Assembly: GCA_019090455.1 (NCBI GenBank)
Contig: JAHRWA010000076.1
Coordinates: 1 to 56,002, forward strand
DNA: 56,002 nucleotides
Origin: Pseudomonadales bacterium
GTDB lineage: Bacteria > Pseudomonadota > Gammaproteobacteria > Pseudomonadales > DC-out160
Direction: 5' to 3'
In this document: positions 17,397-27,600 of the stretch, piece by piece
Numbering within the stretch: the stretch's first letter is position 1
How the letters are laid out: each line of letters starts with the position of its first letter
The notes under the pieces: model-generated
The model's database searches: none
Told to the model about the DNA's origin: nothing
Seen by the model: the letters and a program-made list of their open reading frames with translations, nothing else
Translations under genes and position numbers: made by a program

Positions 17397-19151
17397 ATGA
17401 AAGAGGTTTTAAAAATTCAATGGGTTGCAACTGGATTGATGCTGCTCTTAACCGGATCTATATCGATAACGGCGATGGCGATTTCATCTTCTAATACTAG
17501 TAATCCAGATAAGACAAGCAAGCTTAGAAATTCAAAAAATGTACCTAATGAGGTTGAATTAGCGCAATTGGAATTCAAGGGTGCAAAGTTGATTGATGCG
17601 ATTCGTATTATGTCAGAATTGTCTGGGGTCAATATCGTAGCGACACAAGAGGCAATGGATATTGAGGTGACGATGTATTTACAAAATGTCACTGTCAGAG
17701 AGGCGATAGATACACTTTGTAAGATCAACGGACTTTGGTATCGTGAGGATCCCACCACGCGCTCTTTCAGAATCATGACGTCAAAGGAGTTTCAAAATGA
17801 TTTGGTGGTCTATCGCGATGATGAAACTCGCGTCTTTACATTATTAAATCCTAACGTTATCGATGTGGCTGAAGCGATTTCTAGTTTATACGGAGATCGC
17901 GTTATTTTGTCCTTGGGTCGTGAAGTGGATTCCGATTCCAATAGATCATCAAACAGTGGATCTGGATCATCCAATAGCGCATCAGACGGTTTTTCTAATA
18001 GTGGTTCAAATCGTCGATCGAATAACGGGAACGCTAATTCAGACGATACTCGCAATAGCGGATCTAGTCGCGGAGGGCAAGGTCGAAATGGTAGCAAGAA
18101 AGTGAATGATGAACTCACCATCGATCAGCTTTCAAATCTGTCTCAGCGAGGCATGAAAAACAATCAAGTGAATAACATGGCGCTTCAGAGTATCAGCCGA
18201 CAAGAATCCCCGATTTTCGTGACAGTCAATAATGAACATAATCTGGTTTTAATACGCACCAGTGATCGACGAGTGATGAAAGATATTGCAACTCTAGTGC
18301 AGGAGCTTGATCGACCCGTTCCACAAGTGTTGTTGGAGATGCGCATACTCGATGTGAGTTTAGGTGATGAATTTCAATCTGTATTTGACTACCAGCTTAC
18401 AGGAGGCACCTCGCAGATCACAGAGAAAAACGAGGCGGGGATTTCCCTTACGGATGTGACCAAGAATGCCTTAGGTCTAGGGAATTTTGATAATGAAGGC
18501 GGGACTTTTATTTATCAATTTTTGAATAATAGCTTGAAAACATCAATCCAAATGCTAGATAAAAATAACCAAGTTGAGGTACTTTCTGCGCCGATGATCT
18601 TAGCGTCGAATCATCGGCCTGCGGAAATCGTGGTGGGAGAAGAGCGGGTGATGGTCACCGGAGTTACTACGCAAAACGTAGAAACGAGTGCTGGACGTTC
18701 TTCCACTTTTATCAGTGCGGAAACGGAAATAAGGTCGATTGGTAATATCTTAAAAATCACCCCTGTTGTAAATGCCGATCGGACTATTATTCTCGATTTG
18801 GAGCAGACGAATTCTTCAGTGAATATCGCAGGCGCGTTTATTCCGGTTATTTCGGAAGCGGGTAGAGTGACCTCGTTTGCTGTGGATACCGTTAATACTG
18901 CGACGATTCGGGGTAAGATCATCGCGAAAGACAATCTGACGATTGCGGTGGGGGGACTGATTCGAAGATCAAAATCTACGGGGGTAAGCAAGGTGCCTTT
19001 GTTAGGGGATATACCGTTTCTGGGTCGATTATTTAGAAAGGAGTTTGAGAAAGAGAGCAAGAGTGAACTCATCTTGCTCATTACACCTCATGTGTTAATG
19101 ACGCCTTCTGAGGCAGAGGCATATACTCATAAGCATACGACTTCTCTTTAG
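17397..19151 (+). CDS. Secretin (PilQ/GspD/MshL-like outer-membrane pore)
   Basis: The 584-residue product has a signal peptide, an N0/STN-like domain (about 55-115: VELAQLEFKGAKLIDAIRIM) and N1/N3 domains. A Ser/Asn/Gly-rich low-complexity insert of about 70 residues (about 180-245) interrupts the latter. The secretin core (about 310-575) contains VEVLSAPMILASNHRPA, VPLLGDIPFLGRLF and the end ELILLITPHVL. It should form the multimeric outer-membrane channel. No lipobox is evident. The Ser/Asn insert is unlike typical secretins and resembles the repeat expansions elsewhere in this window. Confidence 0.93.
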   Translation: MKEVLKIQWVATGLMLLLTGSISITAMAISSSNTSNPDKTSKLRNSKNVPNEVELAQLEFKGAKLIDAIRIMSELSGVNIVATQEAMDIEVTMYLQNVTVREAIDTLCKINGLWYREDPTTRSFRIMTSKEFQNDLVVYRDDETRVFTLLNPNVIDVAEAISSLYGDRVILSLGREVDSDSNRSSNSGSGSSNSASDGFSNSGSNRRSNNGNANSDDTRNSGSSRGGQGRNGSKKVNDELTIDQLSNLSQRGMKNNQVNNMALQSISRQESPIFVTVNNEHNLVLIRTSDRRVMKDIATLVQELDRPVPQVLLEMRILDVSLGDEFQSVFDYQLTGGTSQITEKNEAGISLTDVTKNALGLGNFDNEGGTFIYQFLNNSLKTSIQMLDKNNQVEVLSAPMILASNHRPAEIVVGEERVMVTGVTTQNVETSAGRSSTFISAETEIRSIGNILKITPVVNADRTIILDLEQTNSSVNIAGAFIPVISEAGRVTSFAVDTVNTATIRGKIIAKDNLTIAVGGLIRRSKSTGVSKVPLLGDIPFLGRLFRKEFEKESKSELILLITPHVLMTPSEAEAYTHKHTTSL

Positions 19152-19164
19152 GTTAGGGCAGATT

Positions 19165-19198
19165 GCGGTTTTCGGCTTACGCAGTTAGGGCGTAGAAC
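19165..19198. repeat. 34-bp dispersed hairpin element, copy 1
   Basis: GCGGTTTTCG, three variable bases, then TACGCAG and a TAGGGCGTAG-type half match a second copy at 50916-50949 in 29 of 34 positions. All five differences are transitions. The core TTACGC-agttagg-GCGTAG forms a short hairpin. Copy 1 lies between the secretin stop and the ydbL stop. Confidence 0.6.
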
Positions 19199-19249
19199 TA
19201 TTCTGCAGGCGATAGAGTGCTGGAAATATTGGTTAAGTCCGGTTTGGCC

Positions 19250-19615
19250 TTATTTCTTTTTAATCCAGTCGCCTGCCGCGTTTTGAATATAGTTACCGAC
19301 TGCAGTTTTTTTGATCCAACGTTGTCCACCAATGACTTCAACTTTATCTAGCGATGTGTTTCCTTTTTGCGCGGCGACGTTGTATTTTTCCTTTCTTGTC
19401 TTGTTGGCTTTGGTGACAGCATTTTTAATATCTTGTGCCACCTTGGTCTGAATGATGCCGATATAACCGTCAGTACCTTCACCAATAAGACCCGCTAACT
19501 TTGCGTCCGTTAGGGTGCCGCCCCACGATAGGAGGCTAACAGTCAGTAACGACATTGCGGTAAAAAAAGTGAAGAGGCGTTTAAATGTGGTTCGTGATTT
19601 CAACTTAGTGAACAT
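19250..19615 (-). CDS. ydbL: YdbL family periplasmic protein (DUF1318)
   Basis: The 121-residue product has a signal peptide followed by LTDAKLAGLIGEGTDGYIG and ends GNYIQNAAGDWIKKK, the pattern of E. coli YdbL. I chose ATG 19615, with AAGGAA six bases upstream, over an in-frame ATG 21 bases earlier that lacks a site. It is the last gene of the ydbH-ynbE-ydbL operon, in the same order as in E. coli. YdbL is thought to modulate the YdbH-YnbE intermembrane bridge. Confidence 0.9.
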   Translation of the reverse strand: MFTKLKSRTTFKRLFTFFTAMSLLTVSLLSWGGTLTDAKLAGLIGEGTDGYIGIIQTKVAQDIKNAVTKANKTRKEKYNVAAQKGNTSLDKVEVIGGQRWIKKTAVGNYIQNAAGDWIKKK

Positions 19616-19656
19616 TATTATTTCCTTAATTGACATGGTTTTTGATTAGGTATTAT

Positions 19657-19854
19657 CTAGAAAACTTCTTCGTCGTCTTCCGAGAAGAGTTCGTCAAGCT
19701 CTTTGTCTACCTTTACTTTAATTTCATGTTCAATTTTTATATTAAGATTTATTGTGATGGGCTTGTCCGGGACTGCAACTTGTACTTGTGGAATGCAGGC
19801 CGTCGTAAAGAGCGATGCCGTAATGCCATAAAAAGTCATGCGCCAAGGTGTCAT
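19657..19854 (-). CDS. ynbE: YnbE family outer-membrane lipoprotein
   Basis: The 65-residue product has a signal peptide ending in the lipobox-like LFTTAC, then PDKPITINLNIKIEHEIKVK, which is the characteristic YnbE core. GAGAGGAAA precedes the ATG. In E. coli the lipoprotein YnbE completes a bridge with YdbH across the periplasm by beta-strand addition. The C-terminal acidic tail (SEDDEEVF) is unremarkable. Confidence 0.92.
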   Translation of the reverse strand: MTPWRMTFYGITASLFTTACIPQVQVAVPDKPITINLNIKIEHEIKVKVDKELDELFSEDDEEVF

Positions 19855-19975
19855 TTACGCTATTTCCTCTCTTGAAGTTTAGTGTGTGAAAGTTCCTTAA
19901 TCTGACTGAGGGTAGCATCGTCGCAGTTTGAGTGCCAGTTTGAGTGCCAGTTTCCAGACCAGTATAAGCGGCCTA

Positions 19976-22432
19976 TTATTTGTCAGAAAACCTATTTTCA
20001 ATATTGTCACTAATGTCATTCGATAGCTGTAGGCTTCTTATCATTTTTAACACGTTGAGTTCCACATTTAGGTTTAAGTTGATAGGGGTGCCCTGGTATT
20101 TATCTGGGTTGTGGCCGAAGAAGTGATTTTTCAAGTGAGTTTGTCCCTTAGGTGAAAAGTTGGCGACGATATCCAGTTCGCTGTAGTGGAAGTTCTCTAA
20201 AATATCGGTAGCTAGATTTAATCCAGCTTGCTGTGACACAAATGCTTTGTTCGCTTCATCGAGGGAGTAACGAATTTCTCCACCGGGTGCAATGCTTTTC
20301 AATTTTCCGTTATGAATTTCAATACCTTGTTCATTAATTAATACCGGGAAGGTGCCGTTCAAAGAACCTGTACCTTCAAGATTCTCTAGTTGATTGAGAG
20401 CGAGTATTTTAGTCAGTTGCAGGTTTTTCGCTTTTAATACTAGACTGCTTGTTGAATCGATTGCATTGATAGTAAAAGGTTTAAAGTTGTAGATTTCGCC
20501 GCCTAGTAGCTGAGCGTCGAAAAGAGAAACGTCGAATGTTAAGTTCATCTCATCGTTAATGTAATAACGTTTGAAATCAAACAGTGAGGTGGAGTTTATA
20601 TTGAGATCGGTTATGGGAAACCCAATATCAATAGAGTCAACAGAAAGAGTAGCGGGCTCGTTTGTGTTCATCACGTGGGTACCCGATAGTAGCCAGCGTC
20701 CATTTATCCCCTTTACCAGTATGTCGTCATAACTAAAAGATAAGTCATTTAAGGTAAGAGAGAAGTTCTTGTCTAAGGATTCAATATCAGATGGTGAAGC
20801 GATGTCTTCACTCCCTTGAAATGAGATGGCGAAAAGGAGTGTGCCGGATAGTGTTTTTAAGGCGTTAGAGATAGGGGTTATTGATGAGACGTAATGTTGC
20901 AAGTTGGGGAGGTTCCTTAGGCTTCCTGTGCTATTCAATGAAATTTGATTGGAATCAAACGGCATCAAAAAGTGAGTCGTCATGTCGCCATCGAATTGAG
21001 TCCAATGGTGGGTAAAGCTCATGGCGAGTTGACTGCTCGTTTGCTTAAGGTCAATCTCCACTGAACTTAAAGGTAGCTCGAGTGTATCGTAGGTACCTTC
21101 AAAATCGAAATTGCCTAGGAGGTTGAATTCTTCAAGATAGTGAACGCTGATGTTTTTAAAAGAGGCAGTGTAGTGCGATCCAGTGCTGGGGTCTGTCAGT
21201 AAAATCTCGACTCGCTTTTTAGATCGAAAGATGAATGAACTATTATTACTGATCTCGACCTCAGCGCCGCCGAAGACTGTGCCACTAATGGTGCTTCTAT
21301 TGGTGAGATCTAGGGCGGGTAACATTGTTTCATCAGGGTTAAAGTAGGACCAAACAGGCTCAAAGCGATATGCGAGAGGTTGAACACATACAGCAGTGAA
21401 ATCCCCTTTGTTCCAGTGAAGGTCCATTTGGCCTTTCGATTCGAAGCGATCAATTCCCTCGCTAACAAGAGATGCATTCAAATCGAAAACAGAATTTCCA
21501 GTCCAAGCAAGGGTGTCAGAGGAAATATCTTCTACAAATGTTGGCAATGATATCTGCCCAGATATTTTGGCTTGTCCTGATATCGAGAGGTCTTGCGGAT
21601 ATTCTGGAATCCAATTATTGGTGTCGAGTACCTTGTCAATAAAGCCTAAGTCCGCGCCGCCTGAGATCAAGTATTGATTGGGTTCACTACTACTGGCGTG
21701 TTCTGTTGGCTCTAGCCTAAGAGTCAGTACCTTCGATGCTGATTGAGATAGCTCAAAATGAAGGCCCTCTTTTTTCTTGTTCTTTAGCATGAGTGATAAG
21801 GGGGGCTGATCATTAATGTGCAGTGTAGTGACAGATCTTAAGGTATCAGAGTCTAATTCAATATTACCCTTTAATTTCAAAATCGGTATGTTTGTTAGTG
21901 CAACTGATAGTTGTTCATTTTCAAAATTAAGTTCGATATCGTTTATGGTGAGCTCGTCGAAGGGAAGGAGGGAGCGCCAATGTTCTATCAATAATGTTGC
22001 TATCGCGACTGAGTCTGAGGAGGTTGGCTGCTTCTGTGAAGGGGGATTAGTTTGATTATTTTGCTTAGATGTTAGATTAATTTGCTGAATCGTCACCACT
22101 ATTTTTTCTATTTCAACGGATCTTAATCGATCACGCCTTAGTGTACTAATGTCGTAGTTCAATTTACCGTTCTGTATTCGAACCCGATAAGTGAATTCGC
22201 TATCGGTGTCTATTGTGCCTTTCCTTGTTCCTATCATGGTGACTTCATCGATGATGCAGTGATTTGCGTTGAGCTGTCCGATTTTAATATTCGTATGCTG
22301 TATCCCATAGGCGGGTAGTATTCGGTTAGCGACTGCACTGCTAATATCTGAGAGGCGGTAAAAAGCGATAATGGCGCAAATGACGGTGATAGAGGTAAGT
22401 CCCAGCATGATTTGTTGGGCGATTCGTTTCAC
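19976..22432 (-). CDS. ydbH: YdbH family AsmA-like intermembrane phospholipid transport protein
   Basis: The 818-residue product has one N-terminal membrane helix (about residues 8-30) and a very long beta-rich periplasmic region, like AsmA-superfamily lipid-transfer proteins. Its length is near that of E. coli YdbH (about 880). Identification rests on architecture and on the ynbE and ydbL genes directly downstream. YdbH, TamB and YhdP are partially redundant phospholipid carriers between inner and outer membranes. A short duplicated AGTTTGAGTGCC lies just after its stop. Confidence 0.88.
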   Translation of the reverse strand: MKRIAQQIMLGLTSITVICAIIAFYRLSDISSAVANRILPAYGIQHTNIKIGQLNANHCIIDEVTMIGTRKGTIDTDSEFTYRVRIQNGKLNYDISTLRRDRLRSVEIEKIVVTIQQINLTSKQNNQTNPPSQKQPTSSDSVAIATLLIEHWRSLLPFDELTINDIELNFENEQLSVALTNIPILKLKGNIELDSDTLRSVTTLHINDQPPLSLMLKNKKKEGLHFELSQSASKVLTLRLEPTEHASSSEPNQYLISGGADLGFIDKVLDTNNWIPEYPQDLSISGQAKISGQISLPTFVEDISSDTLAWTGNSVFDLNASLVSEGIDRFESKGQMDLHWNKGDFTAVCVQPLAYRFEPVWSYFNPDETMLPALDLTNRSTISGTVFGGAEVEISNNSSFIFRSKKRVEILLTDPSTGSHYTASFKNISVHYLEEFNLLGNFDFEGTYDTLELPLSSVEIDLKQTSSQLAMSFTHHWTQFDGDMTTHFLMPFDSNQISLNSTGSLRNLPNLQHYVSSITPISNALKTLSGTLLFAISFQGSEDIASPSDIESLDKNFSLTLNDLSFSYDDILVKGINGRWLLSGTHVMNTNEPATLSVDSIDIGFPITDLNINSTSLFDFKRYYINDEMNLTFDVSLFDAQLLGGEIYNFKPFTINAIDSTSSLVLKAKNLQLTKILALNQLENLEGTGSLNGTFPVLINEQGIEIHNGKLKSIAPGGEIRYSLDEANKAFVSQQAGLNLATDILENFHYSELDIVANFSPKGQTHLKNHFFGHNPDKYQGTPINLNLNVELNVLKMIRSLQLSNDISDNIENRFSDK

Positions 22433-22511
22433 TATATAGATCTCTTTTTAATAGATTTTTTTTCGAAACACAATGTGTCAGTTTAGCGTATTTTCGGTGG
22501 ATGTGACTAAC

Positions 22512-22601
22512 AGACAATTCTCTGTTTAGTCAGAAGAGCTAGAAGAAATTATGGCAGAGCGTGGATTACATGTCGACTAACGCGCAATCAATCGGTGGGT
22601 T
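22512..22601 (+). mobile_element. IS6-family transposase scrap (internal fragment)
   Basis: One frame reads LEEIMAERGLHVD, stop, RAINRWVL. This is the conserved N-terminal segment of IS6-family transposases (usually YRDLEEIMAERGVHVDHATINRWV). A second stop lies just upstream in the same frame. Only about 30 codons survive and no DDE region follows. ATGCGACAGAACCC at 22711-22724 resembles an IS6-type terminal repeat (GGTTCTGTTGCAAA) in reverse and may be the old right end. The rest of the 22433-22749 spacer has nothing else recognisable. Confidence 0.75.
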
Positions 22602-22749
22602 TTGGTTCCGTCGCCAATTTTAAATTCGTGAGCATTCATAGAAACCCCGGAACTCTGTCGCGTTGGATTTAAAATATCAATTCGAACATACCGTAATATT
22701 TCAGGCCCCCATGCGACAGAACCCAATAAGCTGTTTTTGAAATTGAAGC

Positions 22750-23289
22750 TTAGACGTTTAGGCTCTCGTTAAGTAATGGCACTATTAGCTTGCCTGTTCC
22801 AACCGGCAGATAGGTAACACTTGGTGGCGAACTGTCTCCATCAATATGCCTATTCAGCCACTGGTTTTCACCCAGTGCTTTGAGTGTTTCAGAAAGTGCG
22901 CGATCAGTTACTGGATTTAGATTTGATCTAAGCTCACCATATCGGCGTGCTGGGGCTACTACTCGAATAATAGGTAGAGCCCAAGATCGACGCGCAATTT
23001 TCCAATCGTTGGGTTCAAGATATGTATCAAGTTCTGCTGCCCATTCTGCTATTGCTTTTCCCTTTGGCGTTAAAACATAAGCTGGACGAAGTGGGTGACC
23101 GTGCCCAGAATTTTTACGTAAATATCCCATCTCGATAAGATGAAGCAACGCCCCTGAAATCGATGTTCTGCTAGCCGAAAAATGATGCGCTATAGGGGAG
23201 GTGCGTGGATCGTTTTGGGCATGCATATAAGCTAAAATCTGTATCGACCATGCTTTTGAACAGAGTAAAATAAATTCGCTATTGACCAT
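22750..23289 (-). CDS. HxlR/PadR-like winged-helix regulator with two HTH units
   Basis: The 179-residue product has one winged helix at about residues 10-80 (SKAWSIQILAYMHAQ, SASRTSISGALLHLIEMGYL). A second HxlR-type unit follows at about 95-165 (WALPIIRVVAPARRYGELRSNL, LSETLKALGENQWL). It has no ligand-binding domain. It is divergent from a VOC-family gene, with a perfect palindrome between them, so autoregulation and control of the neighbour are likely. HxlR regulators often respond to reactive aldehydes or electrophiles, but the inducer here is unknown. Confidence 0.82.
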   Translation of the reverse strand: MVNSEFILLCSKAWSIQILAYMHAQNDPRTSPIAHHFSASRTSISGALLHLIEMGYLRKNSGHGHPLRPAYVLTPKGKAIAEWAAELDTYLEPNDWKIARRSWALPIIRVVAPARRYGELRSNLNPVTDRALSETLKALGENQWLNRHIDGDSSPPSVTYLPVGTGKLIVPLLNESLNV

Positions 23290-23291
23290 TT

Positions 23292-23308
23292 TATATAGTT
23301 ACTATATA
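23292..23308. promoter_or_regulatory. Palindromic operator candidate
   Basis: TATATAG-TTA-CTATATA is a perfect 7-3-7 inverted repeat in the 47 bases between the divergent regulator and VOC genes. It lies three bases upstream of the regulator start and is a good size for a winged-helix dimer site. Confidence 0.6.
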
Positions 23309-23336
23309 TTTTGTTTTTAATAAAATGGAGGGTACC

Positions 23337-23714
23337 ATGCCTACTATCAATATCAAGCAAGAACTTACATTAGCGCTATCTGTTAAGGACCGGAACAAGT
23401 CATCAAATTGGTACCAAACTCATTTAGGCTTTAAGGAAACAGTTTCGATTGATGAGGCTGGCTGGACAGAATTGGATACCAATATTCCTGGGGTTACTAT
23501 TGGGCTTGGTGATACAGAAGAGGTCTCGCCTGGTAATTGTGTGCCTGTCTTTGGTGTTGACGACATTAAATCAGCCAGAGGCTTGCTCGAAGCACAATCC
23601 GTAAAGTTTGACGGAGAAACTATGACAATGGAAGGTATGGTGAGTATTGCCACTTTCTACGACCCTGATGGGAATGCTCTCATGATTGCAGAAGATTTAA
23701 GCGACTCAAACTAA
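23337..23714 (+). CDS. VOC-family (glyoxalase/bleomycin resistance-like) protein
   Basis: The 125-residue product has the paired beta-alpha-beta-beta-beta modules of the vicinal oxygen chelate fold: LALSVKDRNKSSNWYQTHLGF at the start and IATFYDPDGNALMIAE at the end. The terminal Glu is a usual metal ligand position. I chose ATG 23337, with GGAGGGT just upstream, over the ATG at 23325 that contains that site. The substrate is unknown. Members act as glyoxalases, dioxygenases or drug-binding proteins. Confidence 0.88.
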   Translation: MPTINIKQELTLALSVKDRNKSSNWYQTHLGFKETVSIDEAGWTELDTNIPGVTIGLGDTEEVSPGNCVPVFGVDDIKSARGLLEAQSVKFDGETMTMEGMVSIATFYDPDGNALMIAEDLSDSN

Positions 23715-23775
23715 GCAAGTTTTATGTGGCTTTGGGCTTGCAAGTGGACGGGTTTTGTCGCGTGAAGCACCAAGA

Positions 23776-24606
23776 CTAAAGGTTTCTCCTGTAAATTCTA
23801 TTGTAATCAGACACACTGTTGAACTCATTTGCTAAGTCACTAAAATCGAGGGATTCTTGTAATCCGAGGCAAAGAAACCCTTTACGTACCAAGCTATCGC
23901 TAAATAATTTCAGAGTATGATTCTGTAAGCTTTTATCAAAGTAGATAAGCACATTGCGACAAATGATCAGATTCATTTCCCCAAACACGCCGTCTTTCAC
24001 CAAATTATGATAAGAAAAGGTGATGTTGTTTTTGATTTTGTCTGCCACCTTTAGGTGGCCGTACTGTTCCACCACATAGGATCGTAATGAGTGAATGCCC
24101 CCTGCCTCAACATAAGCACTCTCGGACTGCTCAATATCCTGCGCAGAATAAATCCCTTGCTGAGCAATATCTAGAGAATGTTTATTGTAATCCGTCGCGT
24201 ATATTTTCGCTTTTTCTAATAATCCTTGTTCGTGTAGTAAAATCGCTAAAGAGTAGGCCTCTTCTCCCGACGCACAACCCGCGTGCCATATTTTAATAAA
24301 CGGATAGGTTTCAAAAACCGGAACTACCTTTTCCTTTAACGTCAAAAAAAAGGAAGGGTCTCGAAATAGTTCTGTTACAGACACAGACATCGCGGTCAAG
24401 AAAGATTCGAATGAATCCTCATCATACAAAATGCGAGGAATTAACTGGTATGGCATCTCCAGCCCCTCTTTATTCAGTACTGAGGCAATACGTCGATTTA
24501 AGGAAGCACGCGCGTACTGATGAAAATCATAATCCCAACGCCGTTGAATAGCGTCCAAGAGCACATCAGTCTCAATCTTAGCTATCTCAGAAGGGTTCAT
24601 TTTCAT
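23776..24606 (-). CDS. cheR: CheR-type protein-glutamate methyltransferase
   Basis: The 276-residue product has the CheR N-terminal helical domain with YARASLNRRI, then SVTELFRDPSFF, the SAM-binding motif HAGCASGEEAYSLAI, and LIICRNVLIYFDKS. All are diagnostic of MCP methyltransferases. It starts three bases after the stop of the large hybrid kinase and is co-transcribed with it. No CheB or chemoreceptor is adjacent, so this CheR probably belongs to a kinase-linked signalling complex rather than classical chemotaxis. That role is inference from context. Confidence 0.93.
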   Translation of the reverse strand: MKMNPSEIAKIETDVLLDAIQRRWDYDFHQYARASLNRRIASVLNKEGLEMPYQLIPRILYDEDSFESFLTAMSVSVTELFRDPSFFLTLKEKVVPVFETYPFIKIWHAGCASGEEAYSLAILLHEQGLLEKAKIYATDYNKHSLDIAQQGIYSAQDIEQSESAYVEAGGIHSLRSYVVEQYGHLKVADKIKNNITFSYHNLVKDGVFGEMNLIICRNVLIYFDKSLQNHTLKLFSDSLVRKGFLCLGLQESLDFSDLANEFNSVSDYNRIYRRNL

Positions 24607-24609
24607 CTG

Positions 24610-27600
24610 TTAATAACCAGCACGAGGAGAATCAAACAACGTCACTTTTAACAAAGACAATAGTTGGCCAGTATCCACGGGCTTATTCATATAATCATTG
24701 GCGCCGACCTCGATGCATTTATTTCTGTCTTCAGCCATGGCTTTGGCAGTGAGTGCAATCACCGGCAGTGTTTTGTATTGCTCCTCCAAACGTATTTTCC
24801 GAATGGCTTCGTAGCCATCCATAACTGGCATCATTATATCCATTAAAACTAGCTCAATTTCTTTATTGGTCTCGAGCAAGTCTAAGGCTTCCTGGCCGTT
24901 TTCCGCGGTAACAACCTTTAAGCCAGAGTTTTCCAGTACAGCAGATAACGCAAAAATGTTACGCAAATCGTCATCTACCAATAACACCGTGTGGCCTTTT
25001 AGAACACGGTCGTCATCGTGCAACAGCTTGACCGCCTTGCGTTGCCGGTCAGTCAGAGTCGCGTCACTTTGGTGTAAGAACAGGGCTACCTCATCAAGCA
25101 ATCGTTCAGTTGAATTGATCCCTTTAATCACCACTTCATGACTGTCTTTCGCTATTTTCTTATATTCGATTTCTGAGAGTTCTTTACCCGTATTAACAAT
25201 GATGGGTGGCAGATAACCTTCGCGTTGCTTGAGCTCTTTAATGAGTGCTTCACCCGTGGTGTCGGGAAGTGATAAATCCATGATGACACAGTCATAATTG
25301 TTTGCAGCCATGAGTAACAAGGTTTCTTCACCACTGTTTGCTTGATCAACCTTCAAATCGTCGGTTTGTAACAAGCCCTTTAAAGTGTTGCTATAAGTTT
25401 CATCGTCTTCAACGATCAGTAATGATTTAAGGTGCTTATCAACATAGCGATCAATTAACTTGAAGACTTTATCCACTTCGCCAGCTGAGGTGGGTTTTTG
25501 TAGATAACCAATCGCACCGAGATTCATTAAATTACCGACCTCACTTCTACCACTGATGACATGAATCGGAATATGACGTGTGGTTAAATCTTCCTTTAAA
25601 ATATCAAGCACTTTAAGCCCATCAATATCCGGCAAGCCTAAGTCCAATAAGATAGCGCTTGGCTTATACTGAGCGGCCATGTGCAGCGCACTTTTACCGT
25701 CGCCCGCGACTATGCAAAGATATTCTTTGTGTTTCGCTATCCCCATTAAAACACAAGCAAAATCTCGATCGTCTTCCACGATCAAAATAGATTTGTCATC
25801 CAGGGTTATTTTGTCTCGATCGTCAGGCACCCAAACGGGAGCGGTGTATTCGGTCAAGTTAACACTTTGATGAGCATGAGGTGAAACGCGTTGAAATGAT
25901 AGCGGATGCTCTCTGGCTGTGGGCTTCACTGAATCGACAAAAGATATCACGCTGGCCGCACTCTTTTCGCGATCACCGTGGAGCCCATCGTTCTCTATTG
26001 GCATGTAGAGTGTAAATGTGCTGCCCTGCTGGGATACACTGTAAATTTGTAGCTCGCTGCCTAGCAGTCGACACAGCTCCCTTGAGATAGTAAGCCCCAA
26101 TCCTGTACCGCCGAAGTCTCGGCTAGTAGAGCCATCGGCCTGTTGGAATGCTTCGAAAATCATACGTTGACTCTCGGATTCAATACCTAGCCCCGTATCC
26201 TCTACAGAAAATCCAATGCAATTCTGGGGGTTCAGGTGCGCCTGTTTGAAGCGAGTATCTAATGCCGGTTTTGCAACGGTTAATGTCACTGCTCCTTGTT
26301 GGGTAAACTTGAATGCGTTAGAGAGCAAGTTTTTCAGTATTTGAATTGTGCGTTGTTTGTCGGTTAGAAACGTTTTCGGGATATTCTCGGCAACGTCGAC
26401 AGAGAATCTAAACTCTTTATTTCGAGCCAATGGTTCAAAATTATTTTCAAGATTCTCTGCGATTTTCCGAGTCTCAACTGTCTCTATGCAGAGGGTCATT
26501 TTTCCCGACTCTACTTTCGATAGATCCAAAATATCGTTAATAAGGTTTAGCAGTTCGACGCCCCCGTTGTGAATGATGCTGGCGGATTCCTGTTGGTGCT
26601 CTGTCAAGTTGCCGTCTTTATTTTCGTGTAGTGTTTGCGAGAGGATGAGTAGGCTGTTGAGGGGGGTTCTTAATTCGTGGGACATATTGGCCAGGAATTC
26701 AGATTTGTAACGACTCGACAATTCGAGATCTCTTGCTTTGTCAGTCAGTAGTGCTCGAGACTTTTCAATTTCGTTATTTTTAGCTTGAATTGACGCCTTT
26801 TGTTGTTCTAAATATTGCGTTTTTTCTTCAAGCTCCTCATTAGCCGATTGCAGGCTTTCTTGTTGCGTTTTCAGTTCCGATTCGGATTGAAGAACTCGCT
26901 TATTTTGTCGTTCAAGCTCCTTGTTGCTCTCCAAAATTTCCTCGGCCTGCGTTTGGGTCTCCTCATTAGAGTGTTGCATTTCCTCCAATAGCGATTTCAC
27001 TTTAATTTTGTCATGGGCGCTAGAAATAGCAATTGCTACCGCTCCAGAGACATTTTCCAAAAGTTGAAGTGTGTTGTCGCTAAAGGCATTAAAAGAGCCC
27101 AGCTCTAAGGCGCCTTTTACAGAACCATCGTGTAGAAAAGGGACTACAATGATATATCGCGGCGGTGCCTCACCCAGTCCTGAATTAATACAAATATAAT
27201 CCTCCGGCACATTACTGATGGATAAAATCTGTTTCTCCTTTACCGACTGGCCCACAATCCCCTCGCCAATGGCAATTTTATTCGATAGGTTTTTCCGGCG
27301 TCGGTAAGCGTAACTACTGCTAAGCGAGAGGGAGCCGTCCGTGTCTGCTAAGTAAAATACACCGACTTGAGATTCGGTGTATTTTGAAATAAAGGTGACA
27401 ACATTATCCGTTAACGTATCGAGATCGAGATCCCCTCGCATGGATTCTAATAGTTGCGTTTGTCCGGCTTTGAGCCAAACCTCACTCTCAAACTTCTGCT
27501 GGTTTTGTTGCAAACGATCAATCATGGTATTGATCGATGTTGCGAGTAAGTCTTTGTCGCCCTTGACCTTAACCTTACGAGTGAAGTCGCCGACCGCTAA

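Noticed and set aside
17810..18121. Frames in both strands over the Ser/Asn-rich part of the secretin
   Set aside because: Low-complexity codons keep other frames open; only the secretin frame has domains on both sides.
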